Source: Rhynchopus sp. YZ270_cl-10
Taxonomy: Eukaryota; Euglenozoa; Diplonemea; Diplonemida; Diplonemidae
Reading direction: 5' to 3'
Assembly: GCA_964035575.1 (NCBI GenBank)
Contig: OZ037887.1
Span: 1,302,001 to 1,366,000, forward strand
DNA length: 64,000 bases
The translations under genes were made by a program, and so were the position numbers. Shown here piece after piece: positions 1-10,900 of the stretch (the stretch's first letter is position 1; each line of letters begins with the position of its first letter). The notes beneath the pieces are model-generated. The model was given only the letters and a program-made list of their open reading frames with translations. It had not been told where the DNA came from and ran no database searches.

Positions 1-2
1 CT

Positions 3-1211
3 GGTGACACGCTCTCCAAAGGGTTCTGTGGCCGCTCCAAGGTTCCCCAGCCGGTGTTGAAGCCGATGTGTGCACCTACACGACCGGCGTCTGTTGGTGG
101 GTCTTCCCCCCGACAGGACCAGCTTGCTAAATTCGAATACAAACTCACGGATCTCATTGCAAAGACAGAATCTTGTCCTGGTGGGGTGATGGAGAATCCT
201 GTGCGCAATGCCTGGGGTAAAGTGTTCCGCACCGCAATTACGCTCAAACTGCTGAGGTCCGAAGAGACGACAATCCCACCCGCGCTCGAAAAGCAGCTAC
301 AGATCCTTAACTCTCTGCTGGACAAGTCCAAGATGCTTATAAACCTTGAGATACGCAACACCCGTCTACAACGCGAGAAGCAGTACACCACCAAGCTGAA
401 GGTAGATTTTAGCAGCGAACGACGAAAACTCACGGCGTGGTGCATGGGTAAACAGGGTGTTCCTATTTCCGCCCTGCGGGGCGAGGATGGCGTGCTTACG
501 GCCAACCACAGGGAGATGGACAAACTACTGCGTGATGAATGGAAATCAGTGTTCAACTTATACGACCACGACCATCCCGAGCCAACTCTCACCTCTTTCG
601 AGCAACGTTTCGGCAGCTTCGTCGCACATTCCCCGATGTCCCTAGACCCGCTAAGTGGTGCTGACTTGCGCAGAACGCTTGACAAGAAAGGTAAGCGCAC
701 GGACGCCTGCGGAACTGATGGCTGGCGCTCATTGGAGCTTCATGCGATGCCCCTGTGCATACTGGACGGTTTTGCCCGAGTGTTCAACGCGATAGAGACG
801 AACGGTGTGTGGCCGCAAGCGCTGTTGACCGCCCTGGTGACGCTCCTTCCCAAAGGCGAAGACCAGTCCCCCTTGAAGCTACGTCCTGTGACAGTGACCA
901 GTGCGGTATACCGGTTGTGGGCCTGCGCACGCCTGCAGGCAGTTCAACAATGGCAGGAACAATGGGTACACCCGTCGCAACATGGCTTCCGCCCAAAGCA
1001 CAGCACGAACGACGTCTTGTATGACGTCTTCACACAGATGGAGGACGCTCTGCTCGGTGGCGAACCGCTGCACGGTCTGGCGCTCGACTTTGCGAAGTGC
1101 TTCGACCGCGTACCACAGGGCCTCACCTTGGATCTTGTGGAGAAGATGGGGCTTCACCCCAGGATCATGACACCTCTGCGAGCGATGTACGCCAAGAGGC
1201 GTACTCCGTGA
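3..1211 (+). pseudogene. LINE reverse transcriptase, first part
   Basis: The frame is open from base 3. It reads through the RT fingers and palm, with motifs LRPVTV, HGFRPKHST and LALDFAKCFDRV (RT motif A with its catalytic Asp). It stops at 1209-1211 just after the thumb-proximal YAKR segment. The next RT motif (GILQGCPLS) lies in another frame, so a single-base frame change near 1190-1205 separates the two halves. No start codon is assigned because the frame is still open at the window edge. Confidence 0.75.
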
Positions 1212-3160
1212 CGAATGGGATTCTGCAGGGGTGCCCCCTCTCTGTGGTGCTCATCAACGCCCTGATATCAGTCCTGACACACTGCGTCACAGCGGAAATA
1301 CCTGAGGCGTTTGTACGGTCGTTTGCTGACGACGCATACCTTTTGTCTCGCCATAGTGAAGCTTCGGTGGGGGCATGCCTGCTGCGAGTGGAGGACTTCT
1401 GCCGCATCACAGGCATGCGCCTCAACATGGCGAAGACCTTTGCCTTCTCATCATTGAAGAACCACAAATGCAAGCTGAAGTCTGAGGACAACCATGTGTT
1501 CCAGACAACAGAGTCGCTCCGCTCACTCGGCGTGATGATGTACAGCTCCCTGCGACGCAAGGGGCGATACAACGCTACGGTATACCAGTCAGCCGTGAGG
1601 GCGCTCTCATGTTTGGGTGCGACACCGCTCTCCTTCTCCCAGAAGGTGTCTATTGCCACATCTGCCATCCTCCCTTCAGTGTTATACGAGTCCGCCTTCA
1701 ACATGCCCCCTCGGTCAGTGATGAATGAACTATCGACGGCAGTGACGATGTGCTGCTGGGGCCCCACCTACCTTACCCGTTCAGTGGACGCACTACTCAC
1801 ACTCTGCCTGAAGGCGCACGTAGCACACCCCCTCTCGAGTGTTATATGCAGGACGTTCAGAGCTTACGCCGCCAGTGTGGAACGCAACGACGCCATACGC
1901 CAGAGGTGCATGAAAATCAGAGAGAGGTACGAGACCCTGGCCGCAAAGGGTACACCTATGCATGCAGTTGGTCCAGTGGGGACTGTCCTCGCCGCCTCCC
2001 GCAGATGTGGCGTGAGCTGGGACCCTGAGATGAAGGCAGTGACGTCTACGTCTGCAACCACGAAGACTACCCCCATCATCGATACAGACAAAGCCAAGAG
2101 GGCCCATGAAGTGCGAGTTCTGGCGCGTACGGCGGTCTGGGATGATCTGCAGAGTAAACGCCCTACGTACGACGGCATAAACGACGGCATTGACACCCGA
2201 GCCACCAATGCCCTGTGGCGCAATCTACAATACCACGACCCCCTCAAGGCTTTCCGGATGCGACGTGTTCTGTGTGGCGGAATCCTCTTCTGCCATCCAG
2301 CAGGGCTCAAACGCAGTGGCTTCCCCGAGGCGGACTTCAGCGATAAATGCCCCTTATGCCTCGTCCAGGTTACATGCCACACACGCCACCTACTGTGGCA
2401 CTGCAGCATAGTGCACACACCAGCGTTCACTGCCCTACATGAGTCGGCCATCAGCCTCTATGGCAAAGGGCTTCCCACCTGCTTTGTGCTGCACGGCATT
2501 GTACCCTCCAATGTGAGCAAGGTAACGGTGAAGGCGGTACAGTCTCTTCTCCTCGATGCCGTCACCACGATCGACACAACCCTCTCAAAAGCTGTGGATG
2601 TGGCCCCGGCTGTACATCCTTGGGATCTCACATTTGCTGCCTCCAAACGGGATACCCCCTTCCGCACATATCTGACCAAGCTGCAACCTAGTTTTTCCTC
2701 CACCTATAGGGAGGCGTTCACTTTGAAAGCTTTCCTGTGGTGGGTGATTACGCTCGAGTGGAGCAAAGAACCCCGCGACGTGTCGTGTGTCGAGCTCGCG
2801 GTCGACTTCGAATTGCGCACAAGGGTCTTCCTCGCCAAACAGACCTCTAATATCCGCGAGCGTGGGCGGGCCATGCAAAGGCTCATCGTCAAGACCAACA
2901 TGCGGGCTTTAACAGCGAAACTCCGCCGCGCCCCATTCCCGGGTGTGAAAAAGGATCGTGTGCACTCCCTCCGTTCCGTCGGCGCCCCAGCGCTCATTGG
3001 ATTCAGCAGACGCCCAGTGTTGTGTGCTAAAACACGTGCTTTTCTTGAATCTTTAAATCATGTTGTCCCCCCTTCCCGGTCAGGGTGGGGTAATGAATGT
3101 ATACCTGCTTACAGCTTCCCTGTAAACCAATCCCAAGCGCAACACTCCGGGGTTCGATAA
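1097..3160 (+). pseudogene. LINE reverse transcriptase, second part with zinc knuckle
   Basis: This frame carries RT motif B (GILQGCPLS), the catalytic FADD box at 1322-1333 and the GMRLNMAKT block that follows it in LINE RTs. Near 2348-2405 there is a C-terminal cysteine/histidine knuckle (CPLC, then HTRHLLWHC), as in the 3' part of many LINE ORF2 proteins. The remaining residues up to 3160 are unassigned. The first bases of the frame overlap the upstream half in a different frame; real coding in this frame probably begins near 1190. Confidence 0.75.
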
Positions 3161-3238
3161 CCCACGGAGTGCCAGTGCCTGCGTCCCAGAGGCGTTTGCA
3201 CTATCAACTTCACTTTTTTTTTTTTTAAATAATAAATA

Positions 3239-5260
3239 AGTAGGGGGGTTTCCTGCAGTGTTGCGAGCCCGAGTTAAAAACGATTTTGAAAACGAATTTA
3301 AAACGGCAGTGTAATTTGGCTTTTCAGTCAAAACATTCCTTTGCGAAAAAATACATCTTCTTACCGTCTGCATTGACTGCATGCAGATGATCATGCCTGC
3401 CCTTTCCGTTCCCTTGCAGGTTTATCTTGCGAAGGACATAGCCTCCAGTCTCACCATGAAGGTGTCCCACTTCTCCAGCAGCTCCTCTCACTGCACCGCA
3501 TCTTTCTTCATTCAGGGGATGAGCGACGTCTTGCTTCACACAGTACTCGTGCCTACTACGGGTTTGCGGGTTTACTGGTCCAGGTGGACCATGGGGGTTT
3601 CTTTGCCCCCAAGCCCGGCCATTCTAGACCTAGTACTCAGTTCCACCAGCCAAACGAAGGGGTTCTTCACCTCCTCCGCCTTTTTCCACTTTATATCATC
3701 CAACATTTTTATAAGTAGGGGGGTTTCCAGCCCCAACTACTGCAACTGGCTAGTTCGCATTTGCTTTACAATTATCCTAATAACCCTCTGGGGTCTTGCC
3801 ATGGAAATTATTCGTGGAGTTGATGCTTTTCTGTTCTTTTCTAAAGATTGAATAGAGAGCGAATCAATGACACATAATATTACAACATCCGTTCTCACCC
3901 TCTTCGTATTCACGCTTTTTGTGCATGAAACTTGTGGGTGCGTCAAACAACGTGCAAATGTCTCTTTATGTCTCTATGTTTCTATGTCTCTCCGGGCACG
4001 GAACCTTTGCCAAAGGACAAAGCACAAAAAATAAAACAAAGGCACAGTGAGTAGATTCCCATGGGTGGTACGCTAGAGGGTGCACCCATGAGGTCTTTTT
4101 TGTGCTCATTGTCCTATACAGTAACGAAACGAAACAAGAACGAACGTATTCGTAGTACGGAAAATCCTTGGGTGGTTTGCTCGACAACCAAAGTTTTTAA
4201 AATACCAAAAAAACCCTTTTGTGAGATGTGCACACCACTACGCGCCCACTTCTGCAGTTAATTGTCGGTTGGATTGTTCGTACCTTGTCTTCGGACGCAG
4301 TAGCGTTCCACCACCGTACCAGGTTTGCGGGTTTGCAGCAGTGACAAAGGCATTGACAGGCTTAGTCGATTTATGACAGTTTCCCGGATAAGCCGTTCGA
4401 CAAACTGAGTGTGCACGATCGTTGTTTGTGCCAGCCAGACCTTAAAAAGTTCAAGCCAGTTGTACAGCAGCAGAAGACTTTGAGATGTGCCGTTGAGGCC
4501 ACATCCTGTCTGTCCTTTAGCGGGCTTCGTTCACGACGAACAACACAACAGCATTGTCTCTCCTGCTACGGAGGCAGCATTTTGTCCCCTCACTAAAATA
4601 CGATGGGTGGTCGTTCACTAAATCAACATTTTTGGAACAAAAATCAGACACACCACCAAAGGCTTTTCCGAGGCAATCAAATGGTGACATGACTGTCACA
4701 CATTTTGTTTGTCTTTTTTGTATTTTTTTTTGTTTTGCTGCTCCACAAAGGTGACAGGTTTGATTCAGAACCGACCTGAAGGTTGTCACACATTGTGGCG
4801 AGTAAACAAGAAAAAAATGCAAAAAAAAAAGAGGGTCCGTTTTTACGCAGAGATGTGCACACAACCTCTCTTCCTGCATGAAAAACATGATCACCCTCTC
4901 AGTTGCACATGACTAATCCGCTCCACCTCTTCGTCATTACTCCTTTTAACACCCTTTGGTAGCTACCTTATTGCCCTCAATGCTTCCGCCAATCTGTCTC
5001 TACATTTTTTTTTGTGCACGTGCATGTGTCCGTCTTGAGGCGTCTGTACGTTATCAAATTCACTTTATGTAATCAATGCTACTCAGGTGATTGAAACGAG
5101 CAATGTCGTAACCAATACTTTTTTGTTTTGTTTTGTATCCAACGTTTCGGAGTGCGGACAATATCCGGGTCGGCTCCAACTTGTTTTTTTTTTGTTTGTA
5201 TCTTGATTCAGATCTCCTGCGCACCTTACTCACTATCTTTGGTGTGGATGAATGGGGGGG
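3239..5260. other. noncoding AT-rich DNA with scattered short repeats
   Basis: No convincing gene is seen. Short T and A runs abound. An 18-bp motif ATAAGTAGGGGGGTTTCC occurs at about 3236 and again at about 3713. The octamer-like GGGTTTGCGGGTTT occurs at 3560 and, slightly altered, at 4322; it matches the satellite found later at 50911 and 61901. Confidence 0.5.
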
Positions 5261-5577
5261 GTGCGAATCCCCCCCGGTAGCCACACCAATCTTTCTCTTT
5301 TTTTTTATAGTGCCTGCGTCCCAGAGGCGTTTGCACTGTAAACTTCACTTTATTTTTTTATATTTTGAATAATCAAGCATTTTGGCGAATAAAAGTGGAA
5401 AACGACGGATGGTGCGTGTTTTAGCGGATTTGGTTTCACTACAACATACACCCTCACTCACATTCATCAGTGAATACACATAAATCTTTTGCGGTGCGAT
5501 AAACTAAAAAGTATTTTCGTGTATTTCATTTTATGCTTTATGCTTCACTGTATCGCGAGGTCGTTTTCTATTTTTTT
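5261..5577 (+). repeat. dispersed repeat, copy 1 (inverted relative to 19968-20210)
   Basis: This segment matches the reverse complement of 19968-20210 over almost its whole length with scattered differences. Shared anchors are GTGCGAATC, GGAAAACGACGGATGGTGCG, CTCACATTCATCAGTGAA, CTTTTGCGGTGCGATAAAC and GTCGTTTTCTATTTTTTT. This copy holds about 61 extra bases (5309-5370) that are the 3' tail of the LINE at the window start. No coding frame is present. It is probably a non-autonomous mobile element of unknown class. Confidence 0.75.
5309..5370 (+). mobile_element. 5'-truncated LINE 3' tail
   Basis: Bases 5309-5350 match the 3' tail of the first LINE (3174-3215), including TGCCTGCGTCCCAGAGGCGT followed by an AACTTCACTTT stretch and a T/A-rich end. 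The insert interrupts the dispersed repeat at a point where the other copy (around 20160) is continuous. It is therefore a very short, heavily 5'-truncated insertion of the same LINE family. Confidence 0.7.
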
Positions 5578-6182
5578 AAAATTCGGCTGAATCTGAGGAA
5601 TTTAACTCTGAGGAATCGCAATTCTATTACTTCCGTTTATTATTTCTCACTACACCGTTTTTTTTTTTGTCTTTTGGCTCTTCCCCTATCTGTTCAATGG
5701 TGATTATAAAAATCATCACACGAACCTTTGCTTTGATTAGGCATCCCTTGGGTAGTGCCAGGGAGGAATGCCAGAGAGAATTCTCATTTCTCTCAAATTT
5801 TTTTTTTGTTCTTTTTCTTCATTTCTCTCATATAATATGGAATGTTCAACTCTTTTGACCGAATTTTTATGTTTTTTTTTTCACACTTTTTCCATCCTAA
5901 CCAGGGTCCTAGCTTGGTTTTGGAAAAAAATGCCAAATCTGGGTCAGAATTTTTTTTTTGGGTCAGCAGAGGTTTTGGGCCTTGGGGGGCTTGTCTTGGC
6001 TTTTTTGGGTTTTCCGAGCTCTACCCTCACTGTGGTGGGGTCATTTCAGAAAAATGGACAAGTTCTTGACTGATACAAATTTTGGCCACTACGACTAGTG
6101 AGTTGCTCACAACGTTAAGTGGAACGCTACTTTTACCATAAAAATCACTCCCCGTTCATAGATCACCCAACACAAAATATAT

Positions 6183-6315
6183 AAAATGGCGCCGCAGGCG
6201 AAAAAAATTAGGGTACGGTGTAAAAATGTAGCTTTTTACACCACAGAGTCACTCTACGAACCCTTTTTTGCGGAGCAAAAAAGGAAAAAATGGCGCCGCA
6301 GGCAAAAAAAATTGG
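6183..6315. repeat. pair of short direct repeats
   Basis: AAAATGGCGCCGCAGGC followed by an A run and TT(A)GGGT occurs at 6183-6214 and again at 6287-6315, about 104 bp apart. The GC-rich core stands out from the surrounding AT-rich DNA. Function is unknown. Confidence 0.6.
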
Positions 6316-6568
6316 GTCCAGCCCTGGACGGTGCCGGATTTTTTTGTCAATATTTTTTTTCTTACCCCAGAAAAGGTGGTGGGCCCCCCCAAAGAGGGGA
6401 AAAAATCAGAATTTCCCAATTCCAAATTAATTAATTCCCCCTTTTTTTTTTTTTCGTGGGTCGCGACCCAGGCACTTGGGTCAGCTTGACCCACTGACCC
6501 AGGCAAGCTAGGACTCTGATCCTAACAATCGGAGTTTACTTTTTTTTTTGGGTGCGCTTTTTTTTATG

Positions 6569-6680
6569 TACCGACTCCCCCCTGAATTGTCCCCCCCCCC
6601 CGCCTTGAAATTGTCCGTCGGGGCAAAATACCGGTTTTTTTTTTGGGGGGGGGGGACAATTTCACGGGGGAGGGTCGGTA
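6569..6680. mobile_element. short imperfect inverted repeat (MITE-like)
   Basis: The left arm begins TACCGACTCCCCCCTGAATTG and the right arm ends CGGGGGAGGGTCGGTA. Both include a long C/G run and ACAATTT/GAATTGT. The arms (6569-6602, 6645-6680) can fold on each other around a 42-base centre. TA lies at both extremes, as expected of a TA-target element. No coding frame is present. Confidence 0.5.
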
Positions 6681-7937
6681 ACTTAAACATTCCATGTTAT
6701 TGCCTCATCAGCAAAAACCTGTATTAACATCTATACATACAGCCTGTTCTTTGCAGTATGGGTCTCTAATCCCATTTTTAAGGACGAGGCAAATGCCCCG
6801 TGCCACCCCCGAAGTAAATGAGCACTGCGTATTATGAAGAGAAGAAAGCACCCGCTTATAGTCCCTTTAGAGGCCCTTTTGCAGCAGCGTTACTCAGGAT
6901 CTTCATCGAAGACCCCAAGACAGTGTTGGTTGCATTAGTCAAAGCTACTAAGAGAAAAAGAAACTGCACAATGTTCCTTTTGGTGTGTGCAGTCGACAAA
7001 AAGGAAGACCTCCTCTTTCCTTCTCCGCAAATTGCTCTTTGTTTACACACCCCATAATCCCACCTTCTCCTACCCGTTTGCGATTGTAGATATTTCAGAG
7101 TGTGCACTCATGAGCAGTGCACACGCTGAATCATTTGTTTTGTAATATTTTTTTTTTGAAGGTGATGAAGGGGCCGAGCATCATCTAAGATTCTTATGCA
7201 TGAGGTGGGTGTGTGCGCGTAAGGCATGCTCATCTTGCCACTTTCCTATTTCCTATTTTATAGTTTACTCTTTCTACTGTTGTTTTTTTTTATTCTGTCT
7301 GTTCCTGGAATTGGATCGTCCGTTCCTCCTGAAGCTCTATGAAGGTGTTGACCGCTCGAATCGATGTCTCAGAGAGATTACCAAACAGGAGGGCGAGGAA
7401 GGGGTATGCGGGGCGTTTTTGTGCCTTCAGGGTCTTTTCTTTTTTGTTTTTCAGCAACCCTGCCTCTTCTTTAAACTACTATGTGCATAGCCTTTGTCTT
7501 TCTTGTTGGGTGTGCGGGACTGTCAGGGTGCGTCCCTGCCCCTAAGGTAAACCCTGGCAGGGTATCAAGCTGCAGGGTACTTCTGCTTTCATCCCGGGGC
7601 TGGCATCGTACGTGGGTCAGTCGAGGTGCCTGCATCATTACTTTCACTGTTTATTCTGCTCTTTGTTTTGGTGTGCGTTCTCGGAACTACCCACATTTGC
7701 TTTGAACAAGAGGTGTGTGTGTTTAAAGCAAAATGGTGGTGTAGTTAGAAGCATTCCCCGTTGTGTGTGTGTGTTTGTGTCTATTCTGCTTTTTTTCAAA
7801 AAATAAAACAAGCTGGATAAAAAAATTGCAAAAAAGTTTCCTCCCATCCCACCCATTTCTGTTAGTGCAAATACCTCGTTACCCTTTCCACTATCAGAAC
7901 AGAGCAAGGGCGGTTCAACAAAGCCACAAAGCAAACA

Positions 7938-10900
7938 ATGCCGACCCTGTATGATGCTGTCGCTGACACGCCAGCGCGCGAGATAGGAAAGTGGGAGAAC
8001 GGCGATGAGTTAGACGCTGCGAGGAAGGCGGACACAGCGAACTGGCAGGAGTGGAAGGACTCGTTCCGGCCACTGATCCTGATGGAGGTTGGGTGTGCAC
8101 TGAAGGCAGCGATGCTGCTTCCGGACCACGCACAGTACGATGGCTTTCTCCGCAAAGACGACTGCGAGGAGAAGTGGACGTTTGACCACGGCGGGAAGCT
8201 GAACACACGACGCGACATCACAGGCATGGTCGCGCAGATCAAAGTTGTGGGGGGAAAGGGGCAGGGGTTCAAGTGGCTGGGTGTGTTCCACGACCTTGAG
8301 TGCATCACGCTCAACAGCAGCATGATACCTCCAGGCAAGACAGAGCTCGCTGTGACGCTGAAGCTGCTGACGTCGATCGTGAGCAGCGCACGCCACTACA
8401 CTGCGTGCCAGACTAAGACCGAAGTCGCGTTCGAAGAGGAGCTGCTCGGGCGCGTGCAGGAGGGCTGCGCGCATGACCGCGCACTCCCCACCTTCCCGCT
8501 GAAAAACAACAATCTCAACAGCGACCAGGCGGACGCAGTGCGCTGCTGGGTCGGCACTGCTGATGTGCCACCACCGCGCTTCATGCTTTTGCAAGGGCCT
8601 CCGGGCACAGGCAAGACCACAACGGCAGTGGAGATTCTTCGTGAGTGCCTCCACGAAGCCATCCCCAAGGTGCGACACGGCAAGGGCAGGTTGAAGCAGA
8701 AGTACATCTGTGCAGGGCCCTCATGGACTAGTATCTACGAGTACTTGGGGAGGTTTATACGGGAGTACGGCGACTTCTGTGCGGATCACGGACTGCGAAT
8801 TGCGATGAGCGGCTGCAACGACGAGTCGCGCACAGCTGCTGTTGAGCCTGAGGCAGTGGAGTCCGTGTCCGTGGTGGCGCTGATCAGGTCTATCGACACG
8901 TGGGTAGCGTCGATCGACCTCCCCCAGAAGGGCTACTACGCGATTATGCACAGCATCCAGCAGCGCGCACCGTCGTTCTATGAAAAGCTCACTCGCAACA
9001 AGACATCAAGCCCCTCGATGCGGGCAAAGGCGGAAACACTGCGAAACTGCAAAAACGACCTCAGAGTAGCACTCATCAAAGAGGCAAACATCGTCTTCTC
9101 GACACTGAACGCGCTTGCGTCGTCGTACATCTCTAAGGCGCTGGACGAGGCCAGCATAGGCATGCTCATTGTCGACGAGGCAGGGCAGGCGCCGGACCCG
9201 GACCTATTTATTGGGTGCAACCTGAATCCTGACAGACTTCTGCTCATCGGCGACCACAGGCAGCTTGCGCCATTCGCACAGTCGCGTGGCGCCGCGAGAC
9301 GTGGCTTCCACATATCAAGTCTGGAGCGCCTCTACTCGCGCGAGAAGGGCGAAGGGTGGTTCAAACGGATGCTCACGCTGCAGTACAGAATGCCCCCGTC
9401 TGTGCTTGAGTGGCCGAATCAAGAGTTTTACGGTGGGGAGCTGAAGTGTGCGCAGGAGGTGCTGGATAAGTTCCCCATGTCCTCGAGCGAACAGTACCAC
9501 GTGTACGACGTTGCCTCTGGCGAGCAGATCAAGGTAGACACGACCTACCACAACCCATCAGAGGCGGCGTGTATCATACACCGTATCCGCGAGATCGTGA
9601 AGAATGACCCCTGGGGGAGTGTGCTCGTCATCACGCCGTATTCCGCACAGCGCCGTCTCGTGCAGAAGTACGTGAAGGTGTACCTGCCCGATACCTATGT
9701 GCGTGTGAGCACCATCGACGGTTGCCAAGGAGCGGAGTGTGAACACGTCATCCTCAGTCTCGTGCGCACAGACGAACCAAGACCACATGGGTGTTTCGCA
9801 ACTGAGCCAAAGCATTTGTGCGTAGGGCTGACGCGTGCGCGCGAGTCGATGACGGTGATCTGCAACGTGGAGAAGATGAAGCTGAAGGATCCGCTACGCA
9901 TGCACTCCCTCCTCACGGATGCTGAGGACAGGGACCGCATTGTCGCCCTGCCGGAGCCCATTGTCGTGAGCGGGAAGGTGATCGGGAAGAAGTTTATCGC
10001 GTTCGACGATTCGGTTCAGCCAACGGAGTTGTCGAACCTGGGGTGGAAGGTGCTGCACGGAGACGAAGTGACGATGAGCTACATGCGGGTAAGCATCTCC
10101 GAAGGGGATCAGCCGCTCGTTGTGGGTGTGACGGTCGATGTGAAGTCGTCACTGTGGAGCAAGGTGATCCCGTGCCAGCTTGTGAACGACCGAAACCTCT
10201 GCTTCAAGGTGGAGCACTCGGAACGCCATGTGCTTCTGGACACGTTGCGCGACATCGCTAATAAAGCAGACAAGAGTTCGTGCAACTGTCCAGACATAGT
10301 TGTGTGTGACCGGCAGCCGACGGACGACAACTACTTCACCATCACCATGGGAGACGTGCTCATTGCGGAGGACATCATGAACGGGAAAGTACCGGTCTTG
10401 ATTCGGAGTGAGCAGGACGACGGCACGTCTGTGATGAAGAAGATGAAGCCATGCGTCGCGCGGGAGCGCTACTACCACAAGTACATTCCTCTCGACAACC
10501 AGCTCCCAATGATTCAAGTCCCTGTCACGGCGCAGGACGCTCCGAACCACCGCAAAACGTACATGATCCGTCTGCAGGAGGAGGGCGAGGACTCGTGGAA
10601 GGGGTTTGTTGTGGGTGAGTTTGAACAGCGGTCGGTGCGGACGATGCAGGGCCTTCTGCGTGAGCCTGAGGAGCTGGTGCAGCTTGTCCTTACAGGTGGG
10701 AGTCTGAAGCATGCGAACGACGAAGGCCGTGACCCGACTGTGGAGCAGCTCAGAAGCTTGGTCCGGTATCATTTGAAGGATGGCGATGCCCTTTTTTGGG
10801 AGCTAGATGGGGTGGCAGAGGCACTGGAGAGGGAGTTCCGCGTTGACTTGAGTGGCAGGCCGCTTTCAGATCTCATTAAGGATTCGACGTGCACAGGCGG

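Larger units (their letters stand above)
1..3238 (+). mobile_element. LINE-type non-LTR retrotransposon, 5' end outside window
   Basis: A reverse transcriptase reading frame runs in from the window edge and ends at 3160. It is followed by a short 3' tail and a T/A-rich end (about 3207-3238). No LTRs are visible. The C-terminal zinc knuckle after the RT and the reappearance of the last part of its 3' tail at 5309 support a LINE identity. The coding part is split over two frames that overlap near 1185-1210, so this copy is probably dead or carries an indel error. I see no endonuclease domain; if one exists upstream it lies outside the window. Confidence 0.8.
5578..7937. other. noncoding intergenic DNA with homopolymer runs
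   Basis: No recognisable gene is present. The stretch holds many T, A, G and C runs, a short direct repeat (6183-6214 and 6287-6315) and an imperfect inverted repeat (6569-6680). The last kilobase before the helicase gene has a long CT/T-rich section. I see no clear promoter. Confidence 0.5.

Noticed and set aside
3148-3165. tRNA T-arm-like hairpin GGGTTCGATAACCC
   Set aside because: No matching acceptor, D or anticodon arms around it; it lies at the end of the LINE coding frame. It may be a 3' hairpin of the LINE, but this is unsupported.
5888-6525. Larger inverted-repeat element between CCTAACCAGGGTCCTAGCTTGG and CAAGCTAGGACTCTGATCC
   Set aside because: The two ends share only about 12 matching bases and the interior shows no further symmetry.
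8010-8678. Minus-strand ORFs inside the helicase gene
   Set aside because: Shadow frames of a GC-rich coding region with no family signatures.
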